A DNA stretch of 64,000 nucleotides from CAVPMW01 sp963706515 (GCA_963706515.1 CAVPMW010000010.1:248001-312000), one strand, 5' to 3'; shown: positions 36,276 through 46,175, numbered from the stretch's first letter. Notes: generated by a model not told the origin, from the letters alone. Program-made: numbers and translations.

Positions 36276-37952
36276 TTAATTGCTCCCTTCTTTCCAGGCA
36301 ACAAATCGACCCCACATTGATTCGACTTGCATGGCTTTTTGTAAGTAGCATCCAATGTAATAGCGACCGCTCTTAGCTCTGGCGATGTCGTTCCCCAGAT
36401 TCTCGGCATGGACGATCTTCTTGGGGAACAGGTTCAGATGGGTGTCTTGGTAGAATTTATCCAAGGGGAACATTTCGTCCCAGTCTTTACCGAAATCACG
36501 GATGAGCTTGCGGTTGGCTTCCTCGAAAGTCTTGGGATGCCAGATGCGCTGGATGGTATTCATGGGGTGGTCCTGGCTGACCGCATCGATGCCCAGCCAC
36601 TTGATCTTCTTGTCGACAACCCATTGTGAGAAATCCGGCGAAGGACCCGGGTGCTTGATCATGTAGCGGAATTCATCCGAATCTGGGCTGTTCCAGCCAT
36701 ACTTGTACCAGCCGGTCTTGATGATCAGTATATCTCCTTCGTGCACATCGACAACGCTTTCGATCATTTTGGGTGTATACACGCTGGAATCGCTGACGAG
36801 TGACGAGATATCCGCGATTACTCCCGGTCCAACCCAATGTTCCAGCGGCACTTCACCGATCGTCCGCCCAGCGGGCCAGAAGTGCTTCTCTCCATCCATG
36901 TGCGTCGCCAGATGAATGCTGGAGTTGCAGATGGACCCATTCCTCCCCATGCCGAAATATTGCCCGCCGACTCGCTTGGTGTAGGTGACCGTCAGGGGTA
37001 CATAATTTGCCCATTGAGGAGTCTGCACGCTGAACGGGATGGTGAGGTCGAGCATTTCCGCCGAGCTCATGACCTGGAAGAAATCATCTTCGCTCATGCC
37101 TTCGGGTGGTCGCAATGCGCAGGTGCGAGCCCACGCCGTTTCAACCTCCATGAAAGGTATGGGGTGAACCATAATCCAGGCTCGTTGATTTTTTAATTCG
37201 TCGATTTCGCCCACAATCGATTCTACAAATAGCAGGTGAGCCTTGGGCAGCGTGATATGGGTCATCTGGTAGTACTCGTCTTGAGGGAACATCTCGTCCC
37301 AGGTTTTGCCGTAGGTTGCTACCAGCTTGGCTTCGGCTTTCTTGAACTCGTTGGCGTGCATGTAGCGAATGTTCGTGTTCATCGGATGTTCAGCGCAGCC
37401 ACAATCTACGCCAATCATCTTCAGCTTCATATCCAGCGCCCACTTGAAGAAATCCGGTGATGGCCCAGGATGCCGGACCAGGAAGCCGAACTCTTTAGAT
37501 TCGACACTGCCTTGCGCTTCCGGATTGTATACGTCGGGCTGGTCCCACGAGTAGCGGTGGTAGCCGGTGTTGATGATCAATATATCGCCTGGCTTGACTG
37601 TGGCTCGCTGCATGATCATCTCGGGGGTATAAAGACCGTAATTTGATACGGCGTCCGAGATATCGACCACTACGCCTGGTCCACACAGCTCCTGCAACGA
37701 GAGCTCAGCAATAGACCTGCAGCCGGAATGGAAAGCTGTCTCGCCAACCAAATGAGTGCCGACAGTGTTGCTCCAGTTCAATATTTGCCCGTTCGCGCCA
37801 GGGCCGCCGCCGTAAGCCCCGGTCACGCGCTTGAAAAAATGGACTTCGAGCGACTTTTCACCGGGCCAGGGAGGGGTAAAAATACTGCAATCCTGGGTTA
37901 AGTCATATAGTTTTGCGTCATCCATTATTTTGATTAACTGATCGCGATTCAT
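36276..37952 (-). CDS. Tandem double-domain cyclase family protein (metal site only in domain 2)
   Basis: A 558-residue protein made of two cyclase (PF04199-type, kynurenine formamidase/isatin hydrolase-like) domains, about residues 1-285 and 290-558. Domain 2 has the metal motif HLATHMDGEKHF. The same place in domain 1 reads TVGTHLVGETAF: the first His, the Asp and the last His are replaced. Both keep the later D-x4-HPMNT-like motif (DCGCAEHPMNT, DAVSQDHPMNT). Domain 2 is therefore probably the active metal hydrolase for an amide or lactam, and domain 1 is structural or ligand-binding. GCGAGGACAAAT precedes the ATG. Confidence 0.88.
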   Translation of the reverse strand: MNRDQLIKIMDDAKLYDLTQDCSIFTPPWPGEKSLEVHFFKRVTGAYGGGPGANGQILNWSNTVGTHLVGETAFHSGCRSIAELSLQELCGPGVVVDISDAVSNYGLYTPEMIMQRATVKPGDILIINTGYHRYSWDQPDVYNPEAQGSVESKEFGFLVRHPGPSPDFFKWALDMKLKMIGVDCGCAEHPMNTNIRYMHANEFKKAEAKLVATYGKTWDEMFPQDEYYQMTHITLPKAHLLFVESIVGEIDELKNQRAWIMVHPIPFMEVETAWARTCALRPPEGMSEDDFFQVMSSAEMLDLTIPFSVQTPQWANYVPLTVTYTKRVGGQYFGMGRNGSICNSSIHLATHMDGEKHFWPAGRTIGEVPLEHWVGPGVIADISSLVSDSSVYTPKMIESVVDVHEGDILIIKTGWYKYGWNSPDSDEFRYMIKHPGPSPDFSQWVVDKKIKWLGIDAVSQDHPMNTIQRIWHPKTFEEANRKLIRDFGKDWDEMFPLDKFYQDTHLNLFPKKIVHAENLGNDIARAKSGRYYIGCYLQKAMQVESMWGRFVAWKEGSN

Positions 37953-38049
37953 ATTTGTCCTCGCTTTCGATTTGAATTAATCAAACTCGAGATTGAATTT
38001 TGTTGAATTTTTTCAATTTAGTCATCTGCAGGATAAAGCTAGTCTAAAT

Positions 38050-39291
38050 TTAGTAGCCGTATTCTTCAGCGAAAGCCAGTAATGCCTGCTCGAACATTTC
38101 CATCGGTGGGCGCACTAACCCGGCTCCGACCTGGCCAATGCCTGCCTCTTTATGTGCAATCCCGGTATTGACGCGCGGGGTAATCCCCGTTTCCACCACT
38201 TTGCGGATATCGATCCCGGTCGGAGTGCCTCGGAAGTCCAGAGGCGGGATTGTGAAGAATTTATGCTCGCTGTAGCAAATCTCGTACATTTCCAGGGTAG
38301 CATTCAGTGCGTCCTTGGGAGTACCACCGACGAAAGTGACAATCGCCGGCGCGCTGGCCATCGCAAAACCGCCAATTCCGGCTGTCTCAGTGATGGTGCT
38401 GTCACCGATATCACCGCTGGAATCTTCTGCCGTGAAACCGGGGAAGTAAAGTCCCTGCGGGATCGTGACCGGAGCGGTAAACCAGCGATCTCCCAGCCCG
38501 CTCACACGGATGCCGAAATCAGTGCCATTGCGAGCCATAACGCTGACAATGGTGCTCCCCTCAATTCCATGGGCAGCATCGACCATCCCTTTACAGGCTG
38601 CCATCACCGGGTTGAGCACGGTGAGGGCGTTGTCGCCCATGAAACGGAGTATTTTTGCTGCTACGTCCGTATCTCCGGTTGCTTTGACAATATAGGGGGC
38701 CAGGTTTTTTGTGAACAGTATCGATCCAGCTTTATTGCGGTTATGCCCTTCGTCCCCCATGTGCAGGGCTTCGGACAGCAGGGCGCGCATATCAATCCCA
38801 CCGCTCAGCTCGATTGCCTTCCCCAGTACGGGAGCCATTTCTTCTTCCATCCATCGTAGGCGGTCTAACACTTCTGCGCTGTACGCTCCATAGCGCAGCA
38901 CTTTGCCATAACCCTCGTTAAGATTGGAATAGCTATGGTTGCCATGCGTCTTGTTCACGAGGATATAGACCGACATCGATGGGCAGATGATACCCGCCAT
39001 CGGACCGACGGCTTGATGGTGGTGACATGGTTCCAGCTCTATTTTCCCAGACTCGACCAGGGCTTGCGCTTCAGCTTCGCTCCTCGCCATGCCTTCAAAA
39101 ATTAATGCTCCCGTGATCGCGCCGCGCATGGGTCCTGAAGCGCGCTGCCAGGTGATCGGTGGTCCGGCGTGCAATAACAAGTTGGTGCGCATACCTGGAA
39201 TCACATCGATCGCCTTTCCCAAGCCCACCACCACCGGCCGTGCTTCCATCATTTTTTGGGTGGTCTCAACATTGGCTTTCTCAAGATCCAT
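38050..39291 (-). CDS. DUF1116 protein (YlbE/AllG-like)
   Basis: A 413-residue protein matching DUF1116: RTNLLLHAGPPITWQRASGP, EPCHHHQAVGPMAGIICPSM, NKTHGNHSYSNLNEGYGKVL, and ETAGIGGFAMASAPAIVTFVG. In E. coli the ylbE/fdrA/ylbF genes have been reported to encode oxamate carbamoyltransferase (renamed allG/allF/allH). The FdrA homologue is directly upstream here, so a carbamoyl-transfer complex is a reasonable inference. The third component (DUF2877) is not seen in this window. Confidence 0.9.
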   Translation of the reverse strand: MDLEKANVETTQKMMEARPVVVGLGKAIDVIPGMRTNLLLHAGPPITWQRASGPMRGAITGALIFEGMARSEAEAQALVESGKIELEPCHHHQAVGPMAGIICPSMSVYILVNKTHGNHSYSNLNEGYGKVLRYGAYSAEVLDRLRWMEEEMAPVLGKAIELSGGIDMRALLSEALHMGDEGHNRNKAGSILFTKNLAPYIVKATGDTDVAAKILRFMGDNALTVLNPVMAACKGMVDAAHGIEGSTIVSVMARNGTDFGIRVSGLGDRWFTAPVTIPQGLYFPGFTAEDSSGDIGDSTITETAGIGGFAMASAPAIVTFVGGTPKDALNATLEMYEICYSEHKFFTIPPLDFRGTPTGIDIRKVVETGITPRVNTGIAHKEAGIGQVGAGLVRPPMEMFEQALLAFAEEYGY

Positions 39292-39362
39292 TTTGTTTAC
39301 CTCAATCCGAATTATTTTTTCAGGCTTTACTTTTCAGCAGGAACATCCTTCAGTTCCTGTAT

Positions 39363-41096
39363 TTATTTGCTCCTCATTTTTTCAAGGATGGACATCAGCT
39401 TTTCGTTGCCGCCTGCGGAGGGTCGCCAATCGACGTGAACTACCTCCGCTTGTTGGGCATTCAAGCTGTCTGTGAATGATTCAAGGCCGATATTGATGGC
39501 TGCCAGAGGTTTGTTGAGCAATTCCAGGTCAACCTCTTTCAAGGATTCCATGCCTGCTGAAGCGCTGGCAGGATCAAGCGTCTGAACGAGACGACCGACG
39601 TAGCGGACCGCGGCATCGTTGCTGGTCTCTACCCTCACCCCGACTTCTTCGAGCTGTTGTATTTGAGATTGCAGACCTTGAGGATCCTCGTCGGTTCCGC
39701 ATACCACAGCGACGACCTCAAGATAACGACCCTCTTCCTTTGCCATTGCCTTGGCTGTGCGAATGGCAGGCGCCAGCTCGCTTGCCGGGTCTGGATGCGC
39801 GCCGTAACCGAGGACCACATCCAGAAGAATGATAGCCACTTCGGGATCGCTGGCCTCTTTTTCCAAGCGCCGGATGCGCAGATCGTTGTCCATCATCGGG
39901 TGCAGGCGACCTACGGTGAATTCGTCCTCGCCGAGATCGATGATGGTATTTGCCTGGCTGACCAGCGAATCAGCCAGCCGGTATTCCTTGTTCAGGGGTG
40001 CATTCGAATAAACCGCGGGCAGGTAATCCTGTAAAATGAGCATGGCTTCATATGCCAGGGTCCCACCGGAAAATAGTCCCCGTAGGTAACACTGGCTTTG
40101 TGTAAACTTGGAGCGGTCCGTTACCCTCACTGGATCTGACCTTTTTTCGCCAGAGGCTAACTGAATTGCCAGCTCGGCAGTTTCGTCAAAGGTTGTAGCA
40201 AAATACACATTATCAATCGTACGCGCCGGGGTGGCATACCCGATAAAGTCGACCACGACCGGCTTCTCTGTCTTCCGCGCATACTTCACCAGCATCGCCG
40301 CCACTTTGGGAGATGGTGGTTTAGATACCAGTACAATGACTTGCGTGGCGGGGTCCCGCTTGAGCAAATCAAGTCCCTGGCGAGCTGTCACCGCGTTCAC
40401 TGCTTCCGAAAGATCGCGACCGCCGGTGCCGAAGGCCTGCGTGAGACCGCTACCCATCTGGTGGATTCGGGCGCTGACCTGCTGCAGCCCTGTACCTGAT
40501 GCGGCGACCATGCCAATCGGTCCGTGGCGGACTTTATTGGCAAACCCCAATCCCACTCCGTTCACAATCGCTGTACCGCAGTCTGGTCCCATCACCAGCA
40601 AACCTTTATCAGCCGCGCTGCGCTTCAATGCGATCTCATCCTCCAGAGTGACGTTATCGCTGTAGAGGAATACGTGTTTGCCGGCACTCAATGCCTGTCG
40701 CGCCACACCTGCAGCATACCTGCCTGGCACTGAAATTAGCACCCATTGGGCGGTGGGCAGCATTTGGGCGGCCGAATCCAGTGACTTGGGACGGTACTCA
40801 ACCGATACTCCCCCGTGTTTGCGGCTGCTGATGAGCTCGTCAACTTTCTGCAAAGCGGCTGAGGCTGATGACTCGTCGTCTGCTTTTACTACAATTACGG
40901 TGTCATCCGCCCCGGCTGCCTGGGCTTCCGGCGCGAGGAGATCGCTCTGAGCGAGGACATCCTTATTCGCTGCCGTTCCCATGACCACCCCAGCATCGAT
41001 AACTCCGGGTTGTTCAGCCAGAGAACGCTGCAGCTGCATCAGAATCACTGAGTCATAGTAAGCACCTGAACGGATTTCGACCTTTACGATTGCCAT
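39363..41096 (-). CDS. fdrA: FdrA family acyl-CoA synthetase-like protein
   Basis: A 577-residue protein built like succinyl-CoA synthetase: a CoA-binding-like N-terminal half (VLISVPGRYAAGVARQALSA, GPDCGTAIVNGVGLGFAN, MVAASGTGLQQVSARIHQMG) and a ligase-like C-terminal half (VAIILLDVVLGYGAHPDPA). The FdrA-type end is KPLAAINIGLESF...VVHVDWRPSAGG. The phosphorylated His of true synthetases is not obvious. It pairs with DUF1116 downstream. In the E. coli system the pair takes part in carbamoyl transfer to or from phosphate. Confidence 0.92.
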   Translation of the reverse strand: MAIVKVEIRSGAYYDSVILMQLQRSLAEQPGVIDAGVVMGTAANKDVLAQSDLLAPEAQAAGADDTVIVVKADDESSASAALQKVDELISSRKHGGVSVEYRPKSLDSAAQMLPTAQWVLISVPGRYAAGVARQALSAGKHVFLYSDNVTLEDEIALKRSAADKGLLVMGPDCGTAIVNGVGLGFANKVRHGPIGMVAASGTGLQQVSARIHQMGSGLTQAFGTGGRDLSEAVNAVTARQGLDLLKRDPATQVIVLVSKPPSPKVAAMLVKYARKTEKPVVVDFIGYATPARTIDNVYFATTFDETAELAIQLASGEKRSDPVRVTDRSKFTQSQCYLRGLFSGGTLAYEAMLILQDYLPAVYSNAPLNKEYRLADSLVSQANTIIDLGEDEFTVGRLHPMMDNDLRIRRLEKEASDPEVAIILLDVVLGYGAHPDPASELAPAIRTAKAMAKEEGRYLEVVAVVCGTDEDPQGLQSQIQQLEEVGVRVETSNDAAVRYVGRLVQTLDPASASAGMESLKEVDLELLNKPLAAINIGLESFTDSLNAQQAEVVHVDWRPSAGGNEKLMSILEKMRSK

Positions 41097-41124
41097 GGTT
41101 TCTTCCTGCTGGAATGGATTCGGA

Positions 41125-41850
41125 TTAGACCTCTATCTCCCCTGGAGGAGGGATGGTTTGGTTAGCCTTGACGATCGCCGCGGGGACGTCGAAATTGAGG
41201 TCAGAGCCTCCCATTTGACGAGCGTAATCCTTGATGGATTGATCCCAGTATTTCTTAGTTACATAATAAATGCGCGCGCCGCCTAATTCATGCTGATGTT
41301 CTGGCCAGGGATAACTGGGCTGAGCCATCGCTAAACTTCCAATATGCCAGCCGTTATAACTCTCATAAGTCGACCAGAATTCGGTGTTCTTAAGGATCTC
41401 GAAGGCATAATATGCCTTGCAGTAGAATAAAATTGCACCAACGCGACCCCCACGCATGAAGGTAAGCGTATGGTGGCTGATGTTAATATTTTCATCCCAG
41501 ACGCGCCCGTTGATCAATCCTGCCAGTTGTCCATCGATCATACCTACCATCACGTACGGATCTTTAAGTCGTTTCCGGTACCAACCCAACAGCTCAGCGT
41601 ATACCCGGGCTCCAACTACGTCATAGAAATCATGCTCGACCTGCATCACTTTCCCGACATACTCGAGCAGCACCGGTACTTCATCCAACCGTGCGGCACG
41701 TATAAACATAGTACGACCATCGCGTAAAAGCACAGTTGCCGGCGGCCATGGCTTAAGGTCCATCGAAGGTCCTTGAAGCAATGGCTCTATCTCACTAACA
41801 TCGATGATCAGCTGTTCATGAGTTACTTTGACCGGGGGTTGAAGTTTCAT
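41125..41850 (-). CDS. GNAT-like protein of unassigned family, copy A
   Basis: About 241 residues. I prefer the ATG at 41850, 8 bases after AAGGAGA, over one at 41856. The core is HDFYDVVGARVYAELLGWYR, YVMVGMIDGQLAGLINGRV and SHHTLTFMRGGRVGAILFYC, which resembles a GNAT acetyltransferase fold without a clear acetyl-CoA loop. It is a clear paralogue of the protein at 47153-47848. It is the first gene of the left arm, next to fdrA. I cannot name a function. Confidence 0.75.
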   Translation of the reverse strand: MKLQPPVKVTHEQLIIDVSEIEPLLQGPSMDLKPWPPATVLLRDGRTMFIRAARLDEVPVLLEYVGKVMQVEHDFYDVVGARVYAELLGWYRKRLKDPYVMVGMIDGQLAGLINGRVWDENINISHHTLTFMRGGRVGAILFYCKAYYAFEILKNTEFWSTYESYNGWHIGSLAMAQPSYPWPEHQHELGGARIYYVTKKYWDQSIKDYARQMGGSDLNFDVPAAIVKANQTIPPPGEIEV

Positions 41851-41856
41851 TGTCAT

Positions 41857-42324
41857 TCTCCTTGGGATATATTGAGTTGGTTTATATAGAATTCACGCGG
41901 GGAGGAAAGATGATTATGGGGAGTAAAGAGGACATTTGTATATAACTTTTTAGACGAAAAGAATTTTACAATACTAAAACAAGTGATATTATTAATTTTA
42001 ATAATTAAACCAATATTAATGCATTTTGACAAGATGTAATCCTGTCCAGATTTGATTTTACTTCAGATAGAGCTGTTGCAGGTTTAGAATGGTATGGCAA
42101 CACGCAATGAATACCTTATCGAGGCAGTTCATCCCGTATAAGGGTAATATATCAGGAAAATGATGCTCTGGTTCGGCAAGAATTTGTCTCACCCGGATGC
42201 AGGTATAATTTGAGATACTTTATTTCGGATCCTGAGGAGGATTATATTTGAACAAAGACCATTAAAAATCTCCCCTGTGCAGCTGAGCAAAAAAACCAAA
42301 ATATAAATCGAGGAAAATGCAAAT
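41857..42324. promoter_or_regulatory. Divergent control region between the two catabolic arms
   Basis: A 468-base AT-rich gap from which both arms start. It contains ATTATTAATTTTAATAAT, an imperfect palindrome near 41990-42008. A perfect TATAAT lies at 42204-42209 without a well-spaced -35 box. GAGGAGG at 42234-42240 is followed by a possible 5-codon frame (TTG AAC AAA GAC CAT stop, 42248-42265). No regulator gene lies between the arms, so control must come from elsewhere. Confidence 0.5.
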
Positions 42325-43218
42325 ATGATAAATCCTCATCCAGGTTTACCCGAATTCGAATACATTAAACCAAAGTCGTTGAGCGAAGCGAGCCAGTTCC
42401 TTGCCGCCCATTACGGCGAGGCGCGCCCATTGATGGGGGGGACAGACATTTTCGTGCGCATGCGGGATGGGATCTGGAAAGATAAATACCTGGTCGATAT
42501 AAAAGGACTTGATGGAACTGACGATATCTCCTTCGATCCATCTTCCGGGTTAACCATCGGCGCCGCGGTGAGCATGAACCGGGTCATCGCCTCGCCCGAG
42601 GTTGGCATCCACTTCCCTCTGCTGGCACAGGCGGCTAAATCGGTGGCAAGCTATCAATTGAGGACCCGCGCCACCATCGTCGGCAATATTTGCAATGCCT
42701 CACCTGCCGGCGATACCACCTGCAGCTGCATATTATTGGATGGGACCCTCAATGTTAACGGGACAAACGGTGTGCGCCGCGAACCGTTGGAGACTTTCTT
42801 TCTAGGACCAGGTACGACCGTGCTGAAACCGGGAGACATCGTGACCTCGATCCATTTTCCGCTCCCGCCAGCCGGGTTGGTCGGAAAGTACATCAAGCTG
42901 GGCCGCAACGATCTGAGCGATTTAGCGATCGTCGGGGTTACCGTGATCGGTTACCCGGATAGCTCCACTGCCTCCGGCTTCCGCCTGAAACTTGCGCTGG
43001 CTTCGGTTGCACCCATACCGCTGGTGGTCGGACAGGTTGAAAAGATCCTGGCTGAGAAACCGATCAACGATCAGACTTTATCCGAGGCAGCGCAGGCAGC
43101 CATGGATGCCTGCGATCCTATCGACGATGTCCGCGCCAGCGCCCGCTACCGAAAAATGATGGTCAGGAACTTATCCCTGAATGCGCTGAAAGAGGTCTGG
43201 GAGGCGATCAGGCCATGA
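42325..43218 (+). CDS. Molybdenum hydroxylase FAD-binding subunit, right arm
   Basis: A 297-residue CoxM-like subunit of the second hydroxylase. The FAD motifs are LMGGTDIFVRMRDG (about residues 36-49) and RATIVGNICNASPAGDT (about 114-130), here with IVGNICNAS rather than the FGGSLAHAD of the left-arm copy, so the two are not recent duplicates. CGAGGAAAATGCAAAT precedes the ATG. It is the first gene of the right arm. Confidence 0.94.
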   Translation: MINPHPGLPEFEYIKPKSLSEASQFLAAHYGEARPLMGGTDIFVRMRDGIWKDKYLVDIKGLDGTDDISFDPSSGLTIGAAVSMNRVIASPEVGIHFPLLAQAAKSVASYQLRTRATIVGNICNASPAGDTTCSCILLDGTLNVNGTNGVRREPLETFFLGPGTTVLKPGDIVTSIHFPLPPAGLVGKYIKLGRNDLSDLAIVGVTVIGYPDSSTASGFRLKLALASVAPIPLVVGQVEKILAEKPINDQTLSEAAQAAMDACDPIDDVRASARYRKMMVRNLSLNALKEVWEAIRP

Positions 43219-43260
43219 GAGAATCCATTTCGTTTTTTCCCCAAATACCTGGAGGATTGT

Positions 43261-43728
43261 ATGGCCTTCCATAGAATCACACTTAATGTCAATGGTGAAA
43301 TGGAACAGGTTGATGTTCCTTCTAACATGACCCTGCTAGGATTGCTCCGTGAAAAACTGGCATTCACCGGCACCAAGAACGGCTGCTCTGCAGGCGAATG
43401 CGGTGCGTGCACCGTCCTGATGAACGGCGAACCCGTAAACAGCTGTATGGTTTTAGCAGCCGAATGCAACGGCGCTGAAATTATTACGGTGGAAGGGTTG
43501 GCGCATGACGGGCAGCTTGATCCTGTGCAGCAAGCCCTTATCGACTCTGGCGGGATACAATGCGGGTTTTGCACTCCCGGCGTTTTGATTACTGCGCGCG
43601 CCTTGCTCGATCGTAACCCACAGCCAAGCGAAAAAGAAATTAGCGAAGCGCTCGTCGGCAACTTGTGCCGCTGCACCGGTTACGTGCGGATCATTGAAGG
43701 CATCCAGGAAGCTGCGAGGATGGGATAG
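43261..43728 (+). CDS. Molybdenum hydroxylase small (2x 2Fe-2S) subunit, right arm
   Basis: A 155-residue subunit. Cluster 1 motif GCSAGECGACTVLMNG with the distal Cys in SCMVLA; cluster 2 motif CGFCTPG...CRCTGYVRII. CTGGAGGATTGT precedes the ATG. It lies 42 bases after the FAD subunit and 10 bases before the Mo subunit. Confidence 0.95.
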   Translation: MAFHRITLNVNGEMEQVDVPSNMTLLGLLREKLAFTGTKNGCSAGECGACTVLMNGEPVNSCMVLAAECNGAEIITVEGLAHDGQLDPVQQALIDSGGIQCGFCTPGVLITARALLDRNPQPSEKEISEALVGNLCRCTGYVRIIEGIQEAARMG

Positions 43729-43738
43729 GAGAATAGTT

Positions 43739-46097
43739 ATGGCAACTCATACAGCTGAAACAAATATTCCCAGCCCGATTGGTGAGAACAAACCCCGCAT
43801 CGATGCTGCTGTAAAAGCTTCTGGAGCGGCGCAATACGCGGACGATATCCAGTTTGGCGTTGGATTGCTTCACGCACGCATCAAACGCAGCCCTCATCCC
43901 CATGCTCGGATTAAGTCGATCGATACCAGCAAGGCAAAAGCCTTACCCGGGGTGAAAGCGGTTGTCACCGGCGACGACTATCCCGGATATATCGGGCTTA
44001 TACCTGAGAGACCGCCATATCTTCTGCCGCGAATTCGTCCGCTATGTAGGTGACCCGGTAGCTGGCGTCGCGGCAATCAGCCAGGAGATCGCCGAAAAAG
44101 CAGTAGATTTAATTGACGTTGAGTACGAGCTCCTCGAGCCAGTATTCGACCCTGAATTTGGGATCAAGCCTGAAGCACCATTAATCCATCCCAACCTGGC
44201 GGATTATGAAGTTGCGAATTTCATCTTTCCCAGTCCGGGCACGAATATCTCCAACCACTTCAAAATCCGCAAAGGGGATGTAGAAACCGCCTGGAAGGAG
44301 TGCGCGGCGATCGTCGAGCACAAGTACCGGGTCCCTCAAATCCAACACGTGCCGATCGAGCCGCACGTGGCAATTGCTAAAGTTGAGGAGGATGGTAGAC
44401 TGACCCTGTGGGGGAGCTCCCAATCTCCTTTCGCCCAGCGCAACCTGATTGCTCAAGCCTTAGGCATATCCCAAAGCGATATGCGGGTGATTGCCCCTTA
44501 TGTCGGCGGTGGTTTTGGCAGCAAGGCCGGGGTGAGCATGGAATCCCTGGCTGTGGCAATTGCTTTAAAGGTCAAAGGACGCCCGGTGAAGCTGCTGCTC
44601 ACCCGGGAGGAAGAATTCTATACAACCTTCGTGCGCCAGGGATTGGTGGCTTATTTCAAGATGGGCTGCGACGCGGACGGTAAGCTGTTGGCTATGGAGA
44701 ACACCTTCTATTGGGATGGCGGAGCCTATACGGAATACGGAGTAAATATGACCCGCGCCGGTGGATACAGCAGCAGCGGGCCATACGAAGTCCCCAATAT
44801 CAAGACCGATAGCATTTGTGTGTATACCAATCACCCGGTCACAGGCCCGATGCGCGGTTTTGGCATGCCCGAGATGCATGCCGGGTTGGAGCAGTGCATC
44901 GATGAGCTCGCCCTGCAGATCGGAATGGACCCGGTTAAATTCCGCAGGATCAACTGCTTGAAGTCGGGAAGCATCCTGGTCACGGGCAACCGGATGCATC
45001 CGACCGGATTGCCCCAATGCATCGAAGAGGTGGCAAATGCAATCGGCTGGGGGCACAAATCTCCGCCGAGCGCCGCTAATCGACGGCGGGGCAAAGGCAT
45101 CGCCCTGATGTGGAAAGCGCCGGCAATGCCACCCAATGCAGGATCCAGCGCGTGGGTGGAATTAACTGAGGACGGCAGGGTGAACGTGGGAGTCGGAGGC
45201 CAGGACCTCGGTCAGGGGGCATTTACGGTGTCGGCCCAAATGGCTGCAGCCGCATTGGGCGTCCCTTATGAGTGGGTCCACGTGGCGACACCCGTGGATA
45301 CGCAGTACAGCCCCTACGAATGGCAAACCGTCGCCAGCCGGCTGACCTGGAGCATGGGGAATGCTATCGTGAACGCAGCCCGCGACGCCCGCCGGCAAAT
45401 CCTCGAGGTTGTTGCCCGCGCCTGGGATGAAGATCCAAATAATCTGGATATCCTCAACGGCGTTGTTATCTCATACCAGAGCGAACGCGAGATCCCCCTG
45501 AAGAACGTGGCCATTTATGGATTACCCAAGCCAGGCGATCAGGGTTGGATCGGCGGACCGGTGATCGGGCGCGGCAATTTTATGCCTACGTATGTCACTG
45601 GCCTGGATCCAGAGACCGGCCAGGGTGAGCGGGCTGTCGTCCATTACACCACTGGAGCCCAGGCTGTCGAGGTTGAAGTGGATATGGACACAGGGAAAGT
45701 CCATGTAATTCGCGGCGTAGCCGCGTTCGATGTCGGTAAAGCGATCAATCCGGAACTGGTTAGAGCGCAGATGGAAGGCGGATTCGTCCAGGGTCTGAGC
45801 TCTGCATTGTTCGAAAGCATGCAGCTGAAGGAGGGTGTTCTGCAAAACCCCAGCTTTGTCGATTACCGCATTGCAACTTCAACCGATATTCCCGAGGACT
45901 TCCAGGCGATAATCGTTGAGGTCCCGCAAGATGATGGTCCCTGGGGAGCTCGGGGGATCGGTGAGCATGCCATGGTGCCTACTGTCCCGGCGATTGCCAA
46001 TGCGATTTTCGATGCCGTGGGTATTCGCTTGGACGGTCCGCCATTTACGTCTGAGAGGGTGTACCTTGCCATGCTGGACGCAGGTGTTGTAAAGTGA
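43739..46097 (+). CDS. Molybdenum hydroxylase large (Mo-pterin) subunit, right arm (frameshifted)
   Basis: The pieces are 43739-44053 and an overlapping frame open to 46097; joined they give ~785 residues. The switch is near 44000: one frame reads PGYIGL, the other continues YLRDRHIFCREFVRYVGDPV, so one extra A is likely. Motifs: YVGGGFGSKAGVSME, GPMRGFGMPEMHAG, GGQDLGQGAF, and the catalytic Glu in ARGIGEHAMVPTVPA. The CO-dehydrogenase signature is absent. The substrate is probably an N-heterocycle or similar. GATAGGAGAATAGTT gives a strong ribosome site for the ATG at 43739. Confidence 0.92.
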
Positions 46098-46150
46098 TGA
46101 GTAAGAGCATCAGGATGTGTGCTGCTGGAATGTTGGAAGTGATAGTCGGA

Positions 46151-46175
46151 TTTGAGCCTGGACAAAGCACTAGGA
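46151..46175 (+). repeat. 25-base repeat, copy 2
   Basis: Identical to 29240-29264. It lies in the gap between the Mo subunit and cyclase genes. The pairing partner present at the other site is absent, so no hairpin forms here. Confidence 0.7.
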
